Assembly: GCA_002118135.1 (NCBI GenBank)
Contig: BDIU01000121.1
Coordinates: 1 to 64,000, forward strand
Direction of reading: 5' to 3'
DNA: 64,000 nt
Source: Trebouxia sp. TZW2008
Lineage: Eukaryota > Chlorophyta > Trebouxiophyceae > Trebouxiales > Trebouxiaceae
Made by a program: the position numbers and the translations under genes. The notes beneath the pieces are model-generated. The model made no database searches, was not told the origin of the DNA, and worked only from the letters and a program-made list of their open reading frames with translations. Of this stretch, positions 32,380 through 45,201 are shown in pieces; positions within the stretch are counted from its first letter, which is position 1, and every line of letters begins with the position of its first letter.

Positions 32380-33419
32380 ATGGCTGCCCTTCTGTTCAAA
32401 GTCTTCACACTCAGTATCAGAACAGCCGCAAAGCCTTTGGCCGGCAGGTTCCAAGCCTGGGTGTTGGACCATCCCACCCTCAGACCAGCTGTTATCAACC
32501 TGGCGCAGGTGCCTCTTGCAAAGCAGAAACCGCACACAGGTGACTGCAGAATGTAGAAAGATGTGTATGAGCCTGCTGTTCAATTGCAGAAAATGCACAA
32601 GATAGAGGTTGGCATCAGCAGAGCTGCTGAAGGCAAAGTCGGCAAATTTTTCGTGGGCAACATGTCAGATGAAAGAGCCCTTGAGCTTGCAAGCAAAGTA
32701 GCCAGTGAAGGTTTTGTGTTTGGGGTAAGGCTTTTTTTGGAACATCCAACACACTGGTCTGCAGCCTTGATCGATTTTGGAAAGCCTGCTGCAAAGTGAA
32801 TTGACAGATCTTGCTTGATGGTCATGACAAGGCCATTTTGAACATCATCATCTTCTTATGCGCATGATGGCATGATGAGTATACTTGCTGCATGTGCAGG
32901 TAGGTGTAGCAGTCATAGCTTGGGAATATGAGCGGCAGCGCAAGAAAGACCTTGATAAGAAAGCCAAAGAAGATGCTTTCCGCAAGCAAGTCGATGAAAA
33001 GTATATTGAAGAGCACAGGGTATGTCATTTGCAGGTTATCATTTGTCAGCTGGGTACTTGCCAAACATAACGTCGGCATGCATGCAATTCATGCTATGTG
33101 TGCTTCATGCTGTTGCAGCTTAAGCAAGCATGTGCATATGTTGCTGACTGGCCCCTTTGTCTTAGCTGTATTGTGCACCTGTATTAATGCTGCGGAGCTG
33201 CAGCCACTGCTGCTGTTCATGTCACAGATTGTGCTAGTACAAAACATTGTGTACTGCATGCTGCAGTGTCTTGAAGAAGTGAATGCTCAGCAGACAGCAA
33301 TGCTCATGACAATGGTTGACCGAGTTGAGAAGTTGGAGCAAATCCTCCATACCATAGAGCAAGAGCGTGAAAGGCAAAGAAGGTCTTCGTGGGGCATCTT
33401 TAGCCTGCAGACTCGCTGA
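32380..33419 (+). CDS. OPA3: OPA3-like mitochondrial protein, 4 exons
   Basis: OPA3-family proteins are small mitochondrial membrane proteins of unclear biochemical role. Exons 32380-32508, 32590-32724, 32900-33019 and 33267-33419 are all in phase 0 and give 178 residues, close to the human length of 179. The N-terminus is amphipathic and basic (KVFTLSIRTAAKPLAGRFQ), matching the conserved R.(A/V)(S/A)KPLA start of OPA3. Then come a region ending FFVGNMSDERALELA, a hydrophobic stretch GFVFGVGVAVIAWEYERQ and a C-terminal coiled coil (MVDRVEKLEQILHTIEQERE). The start is the first ATG giving the conserved N-terminus. Identity is from motif memory. Confidence 0.9.
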
Positions 33420-33469
33420 GCATCATATAATGTTGTGACCTGTATAGCATGCATGTCAACACCATGCGG

Positions 33470-33770
33470 CACGTGTGTATCATAAGGTCACACTGGGTCC
33501 CTGGAGTATGTGCTAGAATTCTGGCACACATGTGCACTGCTACTGACGCTCAAGGTCAACCGTTGTATGTACTGTGTCATGCTCGAATGTCCCCTTGCAG
33601 TTTGTGCACTCCTGTCAACGTGAGACATAACAAACTTTGAAAGCCTTCAGGATCTTGCAACGTATGGCGGCAAGCTCCACTGCCCAGCGATCGGATGTAA
33701 GAGCTTTGGTTCGGTCGCTGCGCCTCACAGTGGCACACGTCAAAGCAGCAGCTCTGGCAGCTAATGTAAT
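33470..33770 (+). repeat. segment duplicated at 47.12-47.45 kb
   Basis: About 300 bases match 47120-47450 in the same orientation, with blocks such as CACTGGGTCC, AGAATTCTGGCAC, AAGCCTTCAGGAT, CCCAGCGATCGGAT and CAGTGGCACA(C/A)GTCAAAGCAG. An open plus-strand frame covers part of each (RSLRLTVAHVKAAAL here, RSLRLTVAQVKAVAL there), and a minus frame is also open. It lies between OPA3 and the metallophosphoesterase. I cannot tell a dispersed repeat from a decayed exon. Confidence 0.7.
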
Positions 33771-34060
33771 TGCTGCAGCTGACCAAGCGGCTTCTGCAAG
33801 CGTTAAAATCAGGCGTTATGTGGTGATGATCAGTGATGCGCGATTGCTGTGGCGATGTCATGCAGGCCTCGGCGCGTCGAAACAGCAGCGAAGCGTCACC
33901 TTGAACCCTCAAAACCTCAGAGGCAGCACCCGAGCTTCGTCACTTCTCGCCATATATCCTAGTCACCTTGTCCTGATCTGTGACCATTGCTCTGGCGACT
34001 GGATGTTGCATACACTCACTGCTTGAACGACGGCCAATCTCCTTGATTGTCAGCTCAAAT

Positions 34061-36912
34061 ATGCGCATCTGGGCTGTGTCAGACGTACACACGGACTACC
34101 AAGAAAATATGGCGTGGTAAGGCTGGTGTCTGCATGCATCAGCTGTATCACCTGCTGAGGTCACCTCCAAGCTCAGATCAACACCTCGCAGGTGTGAGAG
34201 CATCCCGGACGAGTACCAGTCTGACTGCGTGTTGCTTGCTGGCGACCTTTCTGACAATCTGGACATCTTCAAGGCTACCTTGCTCTGTTTCACAAAGAAG
34301 TGGAAGGTGAATCAAGTGTAACGCTCTCTCAAATTCTGCTTTCACCTTGGCCACAGCACTTTACAAGGCAGCCCAATACACTTACGACTTTGTCCTATCA
34401 CTTAGCGCCATGTGAGACCGTGTGTGAATGACAGACGTAAGCTTGCAAGCTGTCTTCAATCTTGTGACATTAGCGTGCTGCGATTGTATGCAGCATGTCT
34501 TCTTTATCCCTGGCAACCATGACCTGTGGACTAGAAGGGACGAAAGGGGCAAGCACAACAGCCTAGGCAAGTCTCTTGGCAAGTGTCATCACATGTCATG
34601 ACAAACAGCTGATAGCTATCAAAAAGGCAGCCTTGCCCTTTTCAAGCCTGACCTGGAGTTCAAGTGCACGCACAGCGCTGAATTATCATATCTAAAGCCA
34701 GAAATATGTATGTGTGGTTCATGCTAGAACTGTCTGTCACATGAATGTGTGCAGACAATATTGGCAACCACAATACTGAACACCTCCACACCTCTATAAT
34801 CCACAAGACAAGCCATACTGCCTTGAAGCCTTGTCAAAAGCCTGGCAACTAGTGCAAACCACTCTCATGCCAATACACACATAGCTCTACTGCAGTGCGT
34901 CCAAACTGCTGTTGTCATTTCATTCATTTTCATCATTCTAGACGTATGCTAGGCAGGCTCAGCAGGCCCAGCTAGGTACGTACTGGAGCAAGCAACTGTC
35001 TGCTGTTGTGTGCTGCAGAAAAGCTAATCCTGCTCCAGCAAGTCTGCACTGACCTGGGAGTGCATACCATCCCTCAGTGTTTGAAGGGCATATGGATTGT
35101 GCCACTGTACTCTTGGTACCATGCTAGCTTTGACCAAGAGCCAGACATTCCAGGAGCTATCCCAGCACACAAAGTAAGACAACCATGTTCTCTGCGGTGC
35201 TCAACCACCCTCAGCACTGTCCCGTGCTTGGTGCTGACTGAGCCAGTGTGTACTCTTGATAAGTTGTTGAGGACGAACAACACTTTCTGTTTGAGTGCCC
35301 GTATTGGAGTGTCATCAGAGATCGACAGTTTTCTTTGTTGCTTCAGCCTTTCATCAGCAGGACATCCACCTTTTCTGTGAGGCAAACACTGATCAGCTGC
35401 CTTTGGTTGCCAGACACGTTCACCTGTGCTTTCAAGCCAGGAAGTCCGATGAGTCACAACTGACTCTCCACCCCAGACTGTAAAGTCCATTGACAAGCCC
35501 TCACATTGTGGTCTGCAGCTGACGATGGATTTCCATGCCTGCACAGACATGTCTCTAGAAATGCGCTCTCACCGCATGAACCAGGAGCCTGCAGCTGATG
35601 TGTTTGTCATTTGAATACATGCAGTGGCAGATAAAGTCCCATTGCTTGCGTGCGGCAATACGGTCAATGCTGAACACGAGTTAACAACTGCAGCTGATGA
35701 TGGATTTCCATGCCTGCACCTGGCCTGAGCCCCTGAATGGCACAGACACGTCCTTGGCAGCGTACTTTGACCAGATGAATCAGGAGCCTGTGGCTGACGT
35801 CATTGCAGCGCTTGATGCAGGCAGTGACTGCTTTGAGGCCAGGATGCCTGTCATCACATTCAGCCACTTCTTGCCTGTGCAGGTAATGCTGCTGTTTGAT
35901 GTGCACATTACTTCACTGCAGTGCCATGTGAATGTGCTTTGTGGTGTGTGCACTGTTTGACCTGCAATGTTGCCAGGCTTGGGCTCTTGACTCCGTTGCA
36001 GTGCAATGTGAGTGTGCTTCATTGCATGTGTACATTTTAAGAGACCTGCAATGCTGCCAGATTTTGGCTCTTGATCCCATGCGTCTTCTGCAGCCTCAGG
36101 TGTCTCATACTGACTCCATCCACATGTGCACTTATTGTGGCAACTTGCATTTGTATCAGACCGTCAAACACAGCACTTGGCATGGCCTTGCAATGTTTGT
36201 GCTGATGTCCTGTTGATTGCTGATGCGTGAGAAGCAATTACGGGCTGATGTGAGGGCTGCTTGATGCCACTGAAGCTGTGTCATGTGTGCAAAACAGGAC
36301 CTGTTGCCTGAAAAGAGGATGGTGTATCAGCCAAATCTGGCCAAGGCAGTGGGGAGTCAGTTACTGGCAAAGCGAATACAGCAGTTACGGCCTGTGGCAC
36401 ATGTTTTTGGCCATACCCACTTCAACTGGGACAGCACTATTGATGGCGTCAGATACATTCAAAGACCGCTGGCATACCCTAAGGAGCGAAGGTGCTGCAC
36501 CCTTGCTGCTCCCACAAACAAAGAAAGACGAAACAATGTGCAGCAAAAATTCCCAAAACCTTCAAGCTTTCAGTGTGTTGTCATATGCGCCTGGGCTTGT
36601 CTCACTGCTGCACACAACCTTTGTTAATGCTGCTCATACTGCCAAAAGTAGGTAGCTGCAGTGTAGCACAAATTTCCTTTGCTGAGCTAGGGTGTGCTTG
36701 CTCTGTGGACAGGCTTGCAAGCGTTACAGTCCAATTTTTAACATCTCCTGCTGGTGTGCAGGAGACATGAGGCTGGACATGATTGGCGCCCTGCACTTGT
36801 TTTCGACACTGCATGCGGGCCGTCTGTACAGCGGCGGACATACTGGAGCAGCTACTATGCTGATCATCCCAGAAAAGCAAATATCGTGCAGGCTGCACCT
36901 TGGATCCTCTGA
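34061..36912 (+). CDS. calcineurin-like metallophosphoesterase, 7 exons
   Basis: The protein belongs to the calcineurin-like dinuclear metallophosphoesterase superfamily; its substrate is not known from sequence. Exons 34061-34116, 34192-34306, 34494-34566, 35019-35173, 35694-35882, 36298-36491 and 36762-36912 keep phase and give 310 residues. Metal-binding motifs appear in order: SDVHTDYQENMAW (DxH), LLAGDLSDN (GDxxD), FIPGNHDLW (GNHD), TFSHFLP (an H motif) and FGHTHFNWD (GHxH). The C-terminus WSSYYADHPRKANIVQAAPW matches plant and algal relatives I recall. The intron after exon 3 uses a GC donor (CTAG|GCAAGT), supported by phase and by the family sequence across the join. A further 5' exon in the 33.6 kb segment is possible; ATG 34061 is chosen because it starts directly at the conserved core. 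Confidence 0.9.
34915..35005 (-). repeat. LINE 3'-end fragment, reverse orientation
   Basis: CATTCATTTTCATCATTCTAG is followed by AGGCAGGCTCAGCAGGCCCAG and CTAGGTACGTACTGGAGCAAG, the reverse complement of the LINE tail at 13.2 kb. It lies in metallophosphoesterase intron 3 and ends about 14 bases before the exon 4 acceptor. Confidence 0.75.
35511..35612 (+). repeat. ghost copy of metallophosphoesterase exon 5
   Basis: The acceptor and opening GCAGCTGACGATGGATTTCCATGCCTGCAC copies exon 5 at 35691. After an internal deletion, ATGAACCAGGAGCCTGCAGCTGATG copies a later part of the same exon. It lies upstream of the real exon. Confidence 0.9.
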
Positions 36913-37540
36913 AGTCTGAATGGCTGAAGCGACTATAAGTTGAGCTCTTCATCACGCAAGCCTATGATCAGCGGCGAAGTCATATCGTTCAATGTAGATT
37001 CTGTTGTGACGTTCCAGTTACCTTCATTGTGTCTCTGGCTGCCATCATTATTGCCTGTGCCATCAGACCTTAGCATCATACTTGTTGCTCACTGACTGCA
37101 GCAACTGCTGTGCTGACGCTCAATGCAATGCAATGTAGATGAGTCGCACGCACTGCTTAATATCCTGACGAGGGTGAAAGGCAGCCTGGCTACCCTTCTA
37201 TGACATTTACAACAGCGTCTTGACCTGATGTTTTTAGGCATTCGCAGCCATTGCGCAAGCTGAATGCCTGACCGTGCAATCATGTATCCCTCCGTCAAAT
37301 TCAAAATGGAAGACAAAAAGGACCCAGCAAGGCAATGTAAATAGCACATCTGTCAAAGATCGTACACGATTCGTTCAAGCGGCATCATGTCAGTATGCAC
37401 CATGCCATGATGGCATGGAATAGCCAACACCAGTCAAAATGTGATTGCAGTCTGATTGACATGGTTGTGCTGAAACTCCATGACCGCAAGCAGCCCCACA
37501 TGCAATCCTGACAGGCTCTGCTTTTGTCAGTGTCACAGCG
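36913..37540. other. intergenic region between convergent genes
   Basis: This holds the 3' flanks of the metallophosphoesterase (+) and gene F (-). Nothing else is recognised. Confidence 0.5.
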
Positions 37541-40500
37541 TCACATTTCAAAGGGCTCTGCCATATACAGCAAGGGGTCAGCATCATGGCCACTGCCCAT
37601 CTGTGCCTGCTGCTGGCAGCGAATCAAACATGCTGCTGCCAGCAGCTTTGTGATCCCATCGTGCTTGCCACTGCGGATTTTGGTCCTGCCCCATCTCTCC
37701 GCTGCAGGTGGAGCCAATTTGGTTGTGTACTTTGCATGTCAAGAATGCTATATGCTAAAAGGTGCTCTGTGTGCAGCAAATACAAATCACAAACACGACC
37801 TAGACAGTACACTGGCATGTTTGTGCAACATCATCAACAACAAGACCAGAAGTCGAAGAAAACATGTGCAAGGTCAGATCTTACATGACTTGCCAAATGC
37901 AATCTTATGCTTTCTTTGATGTCATGATTGTGCTTGAAACAGCTCCTACCTGGTCTGAGATCAGTGAGAGGTGGGCTTGAAGTTTGAGATGTCTCTTGTA
38001 TGTCTTCCCCAGCTTTACTTGGGTCAATGACTCGGAACTCTGACGCTGAAGTAGCGTGAAGGCTTGCTTTGATCTGCACAACGCAAAAGATGCTAGGCAA
38101 GTAGCTCAACAAGGGACAGACAGCTGCAATTATGAGAAGCCTTTCTGTGCAACCAGGTAACATGGCATGACAAGGCCAGGAAGTTTGTGAGACGAACCAA
38201 CTGATCGTCAAACCGGACACTGCACAGCACTGCAGAGGATATTGACACTTGGAAAGAAATGGCTGATTTTGCTGGCAGGCACACAGATCTTGCTTGGATA
38301 CCATAAACAATGACCTATGCTTGAGAGCCTTGATATGTCGGCTGCACCAACTTGACTGATGTTCAGCAAGTCAGTGACATGCTACAAGGTCATGCTTGTG
38401 CAAGCTGAATGCAGCAGTGCTTGCCACAGCATGAGCTTGCACCTTGATGGCATTCTTTGACACTTGCTCACTGTCTTGAACAGGCTGTCGATGCTTGCCT
38501 GTGGCTGAGTCACTGTTGTCTTCAGCCTGCAGTCAGAAGCAGAGGTTGAATAGCTGGTTCATGATGCAACACTGCAACAGAGTCAGCCCTGTTGGGTTGC
38601 GCACATGTAAGCACCAAACAAGACCTGAACAAAGTGCAGAGCGCCTTGAGGCAAAACAGTCAGCTCAAGTGCTTGCAAGGCATCTCACTGCATGTTGACT
38701 GATGCAGCACAATTTTGCATAACAGTACAGCGATGTGTGTTGAAGGAATTGAACAAAGCCTAAAACAAGTCAAGACAGTAGGATCAACTTATCACCTGGT
38801 CAGAAGGCAAAGACAGCTGATCGTTAGATGTCTGGTTAGGGTGGCTTGGGCTGATCTGCTTTTGACGTGCTGTGTCTGTAGTCTTGGTGTTGATGGCATT
38901 GATACCATTGTCATTCACTGCTGCTGTCTGAGTTTGATAGCTGGAGAAGGTCTCACGCTTCTCTGGCGCCATCTCCTGCTTTGTTGATGGCATCATGGAT
39001 TGTGTCTGGTCTTTGGGCTGCTTGTGTGCAGCTTCCTCTTCTGTCAGACGCAAGGCGTCCTGCAGGACGAATGTTTGAGTTTCTTGCATGCAACTGCAAT
39101 TTGAATGTGTTGCATATGGAAGCACTTGCCCTGATTGCACCTGCAGCACATAATTGAATCGATGTCATGACGGGGCAAGGAATACCTTCTGACCTGTGAC
39201 AGTCGCAGAGCTGCAAAACTTGCATCACAACAGCTGATTGTAATGTACAGAGTCAGACTGTAGTGGACAATTGTAGAGTCAGCCAGGTTGTGAAGCAGGA
39301 TATGAGCATGCCCTGTGTATGCAATCGCGCGAATGACAATAGAAAAGCATTGTGCAGAAACAAGTTACACTTGAACACCATGCTTGCGCTTGACATCTGA
39401 TGCAAACACCCCCTGCGAGGTGAGAGTCAATGAGTTGAGGCAGAGAGCTCCTGGTGGCATAGCGCCGAGAAGTTGGTGGTGGTGGAAGTGACTTTGGCAG
39501 ACCCACTTTGGGATGTGCTGTGCCATGGATGCAATAAGCAAGCCTTCAAATTGCTTGGAGAACAGGCCTTGACTGCTTCTACCGTTATACAGACTAGAGC
39601 TCAGGTCTTCAGTGCCGTTTGGCAGTCTATCATTGGAGTTGCTATGCCCTTGTGCAATATATTCAGTGTGTCAACCGACAAATGATGGTGGCATGACCAT
39701 ACGCATCGTGTCAAGTAAATGAGGTTGCAGACAATGTTGGTGGGTCAGGTGGCAGGTGGCAGATAGTGATGGTGGCTCAGGTGGCAGGTGATGGTGGTGG
39801 GTCAGGTAGCAGATAGTGGTGGTGGGTAAGGTGACAGACACCATGGTGGCTCAAGAAGAGGATAGTAGAGGCGAATCAAAAGGGGTAGCTAGGCAATTAC
39901 CGTACCTGACACACAAGTGAACTGGGAAGCAGCAAGAACAAGACTTTCGCTTGAGTCAGCCAACAAGGCTTGTTGCGTGTGACATGTGATGACAATGGAT
40001 GTGCAATAGCCTTGCAGCTGATTGGCTCATGGATTAAGAGTGGCAGCAAGTGGTGGAGGTCATGAGCCGCAACGAGAAGTGGCTTAGTGACACACAGTGA
40101 CTGTTGACATACCTTTCAACAGCTGTTGCTGGGGCCTGCAGCAACAAGGAATTGAGTTGCAACCAAGCCAGCAACAGAAATGGGACAACACTTCCCTGAC
40201 CTGTGGTGCTGGGATGGGCTTGGTGTGGGCACCATTGCCAGTCATCCTTGGTGAAGCTCCTGTGGACTTGGGCACACATGCATCAGTCTCTGTATCTTCC
40301 TTCTCTGCCTGGCTTGCCCTTTTGGACTGAGACGGTACTGGCTTTGACACCTGAACAGGCCATGTCAGCAGAGTATGGTCAAGATGCCAAGCCACATGAA
40401 GCTGGGCAGCCTTGATTTGCACCAGCCACTCACTGATTTGTAGTCAAGTTGCAGCAATGGTCTGTGAGGTATACAGATTGCATCAAGTTCCACAACATGC

Positions 40501-43500
40501 ACAGCTGGCAAGGCATTACTGAGCCAAGAGCAAAGCTGGTATTCAGCACACGAGTTCTGCTTGCATAAACACATGCCTGGCACAATGATACAAAGCTTGT
40601 TGCTGCATGCTGACACATGAATATGCATGTAATGGAAAATCCTGGATGCACATCTTCTGAGCATGCATGGAAATGCATTACAGCAGTAGCAGCCAGTCTG
40701 AGGTATGATATCACAAGAATACTTGCCTGATCATTAGTGATTGATGCTTCAGCCTTGGGAACAGCAACTCTGTCTGTAGCCTTCTTCAAACTGATCTGCT
40801 CCAGAGTCTTGTGCATCAGCTGCGTCACAGCGAGTACAAACCCGATCTCCAATGAAGTGCCAGGCACCTGCTGAGAGAAGTCAAAGAGTTGACTGACTTC
40901 TGGTTTGAGATGCTCTGCTCTCTGCTAGCAATTCATGCCTGACATGGACAAGCTTGTATATGATCAAAGGCACACTCTGCAATTCCTTGTGCAAACAGCC
41001 ATCATGTTGCGGACAGTTGTGCCATGCCAGCATAAGATGCTCAACGCTCATGCAAAACCAGCAAAGGTCACTGGGGTTGCGAGGTACGTCATGGTCACAA
41101 GACGCAATTTTTGCACCAAGCCAGGAACAGCATTGCATTGGCAGAACTTGTGTGACAACTGTATCAAACTTTAGACCTGTTACATGACAGATGTTGTTTG
41201 CAATCAAGCTTTCTCAAAGTCTGGTTTGCTGAGAGTAGTGCACACACGCAGTTTGCAAACATGAACATACAGTGTCATCAGACTTGATGTTAGCATTCAA
41301 AGAGCTCAACCAACCTTATGGGCTTTCCTAGGCCCTCTGCCAGTTGCGCCGTATCTTTTTGCAATGAAGTCTGCACTGAGAACACCACTGCTCTGATGAC
41401 CCTGAGGGCCGCTCTTCAGGCCCCAAGGCAAAGGCTTCACCACAGCCTGAACAAGCAGTAAAGAAGCTGATCAAGACAAAGAGCTTCTATGACACCAGCC
41501 TTGTATTGACATTTAACTTGCTGGTGACTGCTCAAAATTTGTAAATTAAGCACACCAGTTGCAAATTTGCTGAATTGTACGCCAGTCATTGTTTCCAGCT
41601 TTTGATGCAACAAGACAAGCAAGTCAAAATTGCAGTGTACAGTAAAGTTGTGCTTTGAACGACAATCATTCAGTACAGCGCTGCATACCAATGGTGTTTA
41701 CAAGAGCTCTTCACAAAAGGCTGCAAACAGGTGTTGCCATGCACGTTTCGAAACATATGGCAGCGTGGCATGAGAAGACACTGAGGCATTATTTAAAGGT
41801 TGCCTGTGGCTGCTTTGCTGTGTGCTTGCCATCCGTTGTTGCATCACTGCTGGGAACCTGGGATTGTTGTGCACGCTGGTGGATGCTTTCCTTCTTTGAA
41901 CTCCTATCTACAAACTCAGCTGCATGGCTTGCAGGACCCACAGTCCTTGCCTCTGTGTTGCCCTGCATGAACAAAGTGACTTTAAATGCTCAGGTGTTTG
42001 CAACCTTTCTGCTTAAAACTACTGAGTTATTGTTGAGTTACCCCTATATGTTGGGAGTTTGTAGAGGCTTGTGTGGATGCTGGCTTCAAGCTCAGTGCAA
42101 ATGGCTGCTTGATCAACTGCAGCATTGCAGCACACTGATCAATGGCTGATTTCTCTGGCTGCATAGCTGCAATTGCTGAGCAATAAATGCCGCTGCATGT
42201 TGTGGAAGGCAATGAACAGCAACACAATGAGCTTCTACGAAGATGAATTTGACATGAGTTGCAACACAACCCACAGACAGCGGGTTGAACTGGGATGGAG
42301 GTGTGGAGGGTGAGGGTGTAACGGTGGTGGTGATGAAGGCCATGAAGACAATGATGGTGGTGAACACAGTGACGATGACTGCATCCGCCCTTACGTCTAT
42401 ACAAGCCCAGACTGCATGTTGAGATTAGCTTGTCGCAGGTAGCAGAAGGGATGCAAACCTTGGGTGCGCTCCTTGGCAACATGGTGGTCTCAAGCATATA
42501 GCCAGGAGGCCTGAAAGTAGAAGCCTCTAACTCCTCATGGCCTCTGTGTACCTCAGCCAATCCTGTTGAGTCAAAGTCTAAGGCACATCCCTGCGGCAAG
42601 ACAGGAAGTTCGTTAATCAAGCCCAGGGAATTGCAAAGATGCACTGCACATGCAACTACGTATCAGTGCAATTCTCGAAGAAATGCTCACAACTTGAAGT
42701 GCAGGAGGACATTATTCATCATTAGTTACATACGACTGGACCACATGTCACATACTTTCATGGTCATCAATAGTCAAGCGCGTTTTGGTACCAGATAAAG
42801 TTGAAAAGCCGATGATGAGACCACATATAAAGGCAATCATGCAGTCAATAGCAGCTGGACGACAGCATGCAGGATGAGGGTCTTGCCTGGGAATTGAGTG
42901 CCTCCTGCCTGTGAAAGGGGCCAGCACTGCCAACACTGCCAAATCTGTTTCCAAGTGGCTTCCTGCTGCGTTCTGAAAGCTTGTGGAGCAGACTCACTGA
43001 TGAGCTGACTGGGACAGCTGCCTGCATGTATCATCAGCATGTGTCACGGGGGTGAGCCATTTGCCAAACATCAGGTATATCTCAATTAAGCCACTCAGCA
43101 CATATTTGCAAGTGCAAGTGTACACTGCAACCAGCAGGTGTTACACCCTTGGCTTTGATATATGAAGAAACTTCATCCACAATTCTGTACTGTGAAAAGT
43201 AATTGCACTGTAGACAGACTCGTTGAACAGGCTACTAGATAAAACGCTTGTACGCATGTAGTCATGTATGTCTAGCATAGAGCGGCTGCTGTGCAGCCTG
43301 ATGTGAGCGAAACAGATTTTGCTACATATAATCGCACAGCAATGCCTAGGCAGACAACGTATGCCAACCTGATGAGTTGACTTAATGTAGTCTGCAAGGG
43401 GAAATGACAGTGCAGTTGCGCATGCTGCTCATTGCAGGCTTGAACATGCCCTTGTGTGCAGTCTGGCAGCAGCCAGCAAACATTGCTTCATTTTTGCAAA

Positions 43501-45201
43501 TTGTACCTTGTGAACCACTGATTTGGAATTGGCAGACGTCTCAGCAGCATCGGGCTTGAGCCCAGCAACAGTGGCGTTGCCATTGCTGCCAAGCACATCC
43601 TCTGCTTCCTGTGCACCTTGACTCACATTGGCTGACAGCTCTGCAGGCACCTGAGCAGACAAAATTTATTGTTGCTCAAAGACAAGCAAGCCACTGTTAC
43701 TCTGCCTTGCAATGCACCCATGCATGAGGCCTGCAGAGCTGTACAGCAAGGTCACAAGAGTGTCAAAGTGTCACCAAACAATTTGCAATCACATATTCCT
43801 GACCACTCTTGCATCGCACATTATTTTTCAAAGTATGCAACACAATTTTGAGTAAGTGTGTACAGCATTGCCATACATGACGTCTTTGCTGTGGCGAGTG
43901 TGCAGAGGTGTTGACGTAGAGCCAAAAGGAAGCGACTCAGCAGCAGACATCATTTTCCATGCAGAGTCCTTGCCTGAGGTCTGACTGTGCCCTCTTTGTC
44001 AGCTTCCCCATGACTCATAATAAAGGAGCTACTGCCTGAAGAGCGACTTGAATCTCTCTCCTGTTTGATCCTTTCCATCAAGCGTGCCGAGCTGCTCCCA
44101 GGCAAGAAAGCCATCAAGACAGCCCGGTCCTGCTCAGACATAAATAGTGCTGCAGTTATTTTGTCTTTGGTGGCTATGCAGCATCAAGAGAGACTGAGTC
44201 ACGTCAAACTCGAGTTCAATAATCAGGCAGCAAGCATTATTGGTGTACTCTGTGCATCATGACTGTCATGATCTGCAAAGTTGCATCAATTTGATTCAAG
44301 ACTGTATAAAACAACATCAACTGTAAATCACTGTTTTGTCAGTTACAGCTAAGATGTCCTGAAATCTGTAGAATGTCTTGACATAAGAATGTATTGAGAA
44401 CAAAGTTGCTCCCACAGGCATGACATACCTTGGATGCCTGCGTGACAGGGAGTCTATGAGCTGTAATGCAGTCTGCGCACTGCTTGTCTTCTAGCTTGCA
44501 AAACGGCAGGCCCTGAAGCATGTTGTAAGCAATGAAAAGTTTGAGACTACTGAAGGCTGAGCATCTACAATGTAAGGCGAGTCAGCACGTGTTGCTGAAC
44601 ATGCAGATGAACAGCAAATGCATGACGTCCAGACTGAGTTGTCATACACCAGAGGGCAATGCCTGTGCTATATAGTGGTGGCTGCATGGTGGCCATGAGG
44701 GACTCGCCTGGTCGACGTGGCGAGCAAGAGCAGCTGCCATCTGTTTAGTGTTGAGATTTGGCCTGTCCTGCAACTCCTGGCTCATTTCACCATACAGCTT
44801 CTTTAGCACTCGCCACGGGAAGAACTCATAGAATCTACTGAGGCTGCTTGTGCCAGGCTTCTGTGCTAAAGCTATACAGTCAGCTGCATCAGGCGACATA
44901 ACTCTGCTCTGGATACTGCTGAGCAAGTCAGTCTGCGGGAGGTCTAGCAGGTCGAGGTGAGTGGCAGCATACGACAAGTCTGCCGGCCCCACCAAAACCA
45001 GGCCTTGAAGGAACGCTGCTTGTCGCTTGTCCTGCAGCCATACAGTCGGTGACCGCTTTGCGTACACAGATCAGGCTCGATCCTGCTTGCGCGACACTAA
45101 GAATACTTCACGTGATTTTCAAACAACACAGGCGACCATCTGTCAGGACTTACCTGTCTTTGAAACGCGCGATCAGCAGAGGAACTCGCTACACTGGCCA
45201 T
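37541..45201 (-). CDS. unrecognised 14-exon protein (gene F)
   Basis: Phase-consistent exons: 45201-45154, 45031-44708, 44512-44429, 44129-43974, 43650-43507, 43021-42887, 42590-42459, 41446-41315, 40867-40727, 40350-40201, 39517-39371, 39140-38796, 38073-37950, 37701-37541. They give about 740 residues. All joins but the last are in phase 0. An N-terminal helical domain (PADLSYAATHLDLLDLPQTD, FYEFFPWRVLKKLYGEMSQE) leads to a Cys pair (CADC) and a long Ser, Gln and Lys-rich, probably disordered middle. The C-terminus GKHDGITKLLAAACLIRCQQ looks folded. Two segments resemble each other (SGVLSADFIAKRYG and QGVFASDVKRKHG), perhaps a repeated short motif. Four introns need GC donors (after 44708, 43974, 42887, 40727). 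I do not recognise the family. Extra small exons between 38.8 and 38.1 kb cannot be excluded. Confidence 0.7.
39730..39845. repeat. GGTGGCAGATAGTGATGGTGG minisatellite
   Basis: Short degenerate units of GGTGGCAG(G/A)T(A/G) and GATGGTGG(C/G)TCAGGTGGCAG repeat across about 115 bases in an intron of gene F. Confidence 0.8.

Noticed and set aside
33577..33912. Minus-strand open frame in the duplicated segment
   Set aside because: Frames are open on both strands and neither links to exons; recorded only as a repeat.
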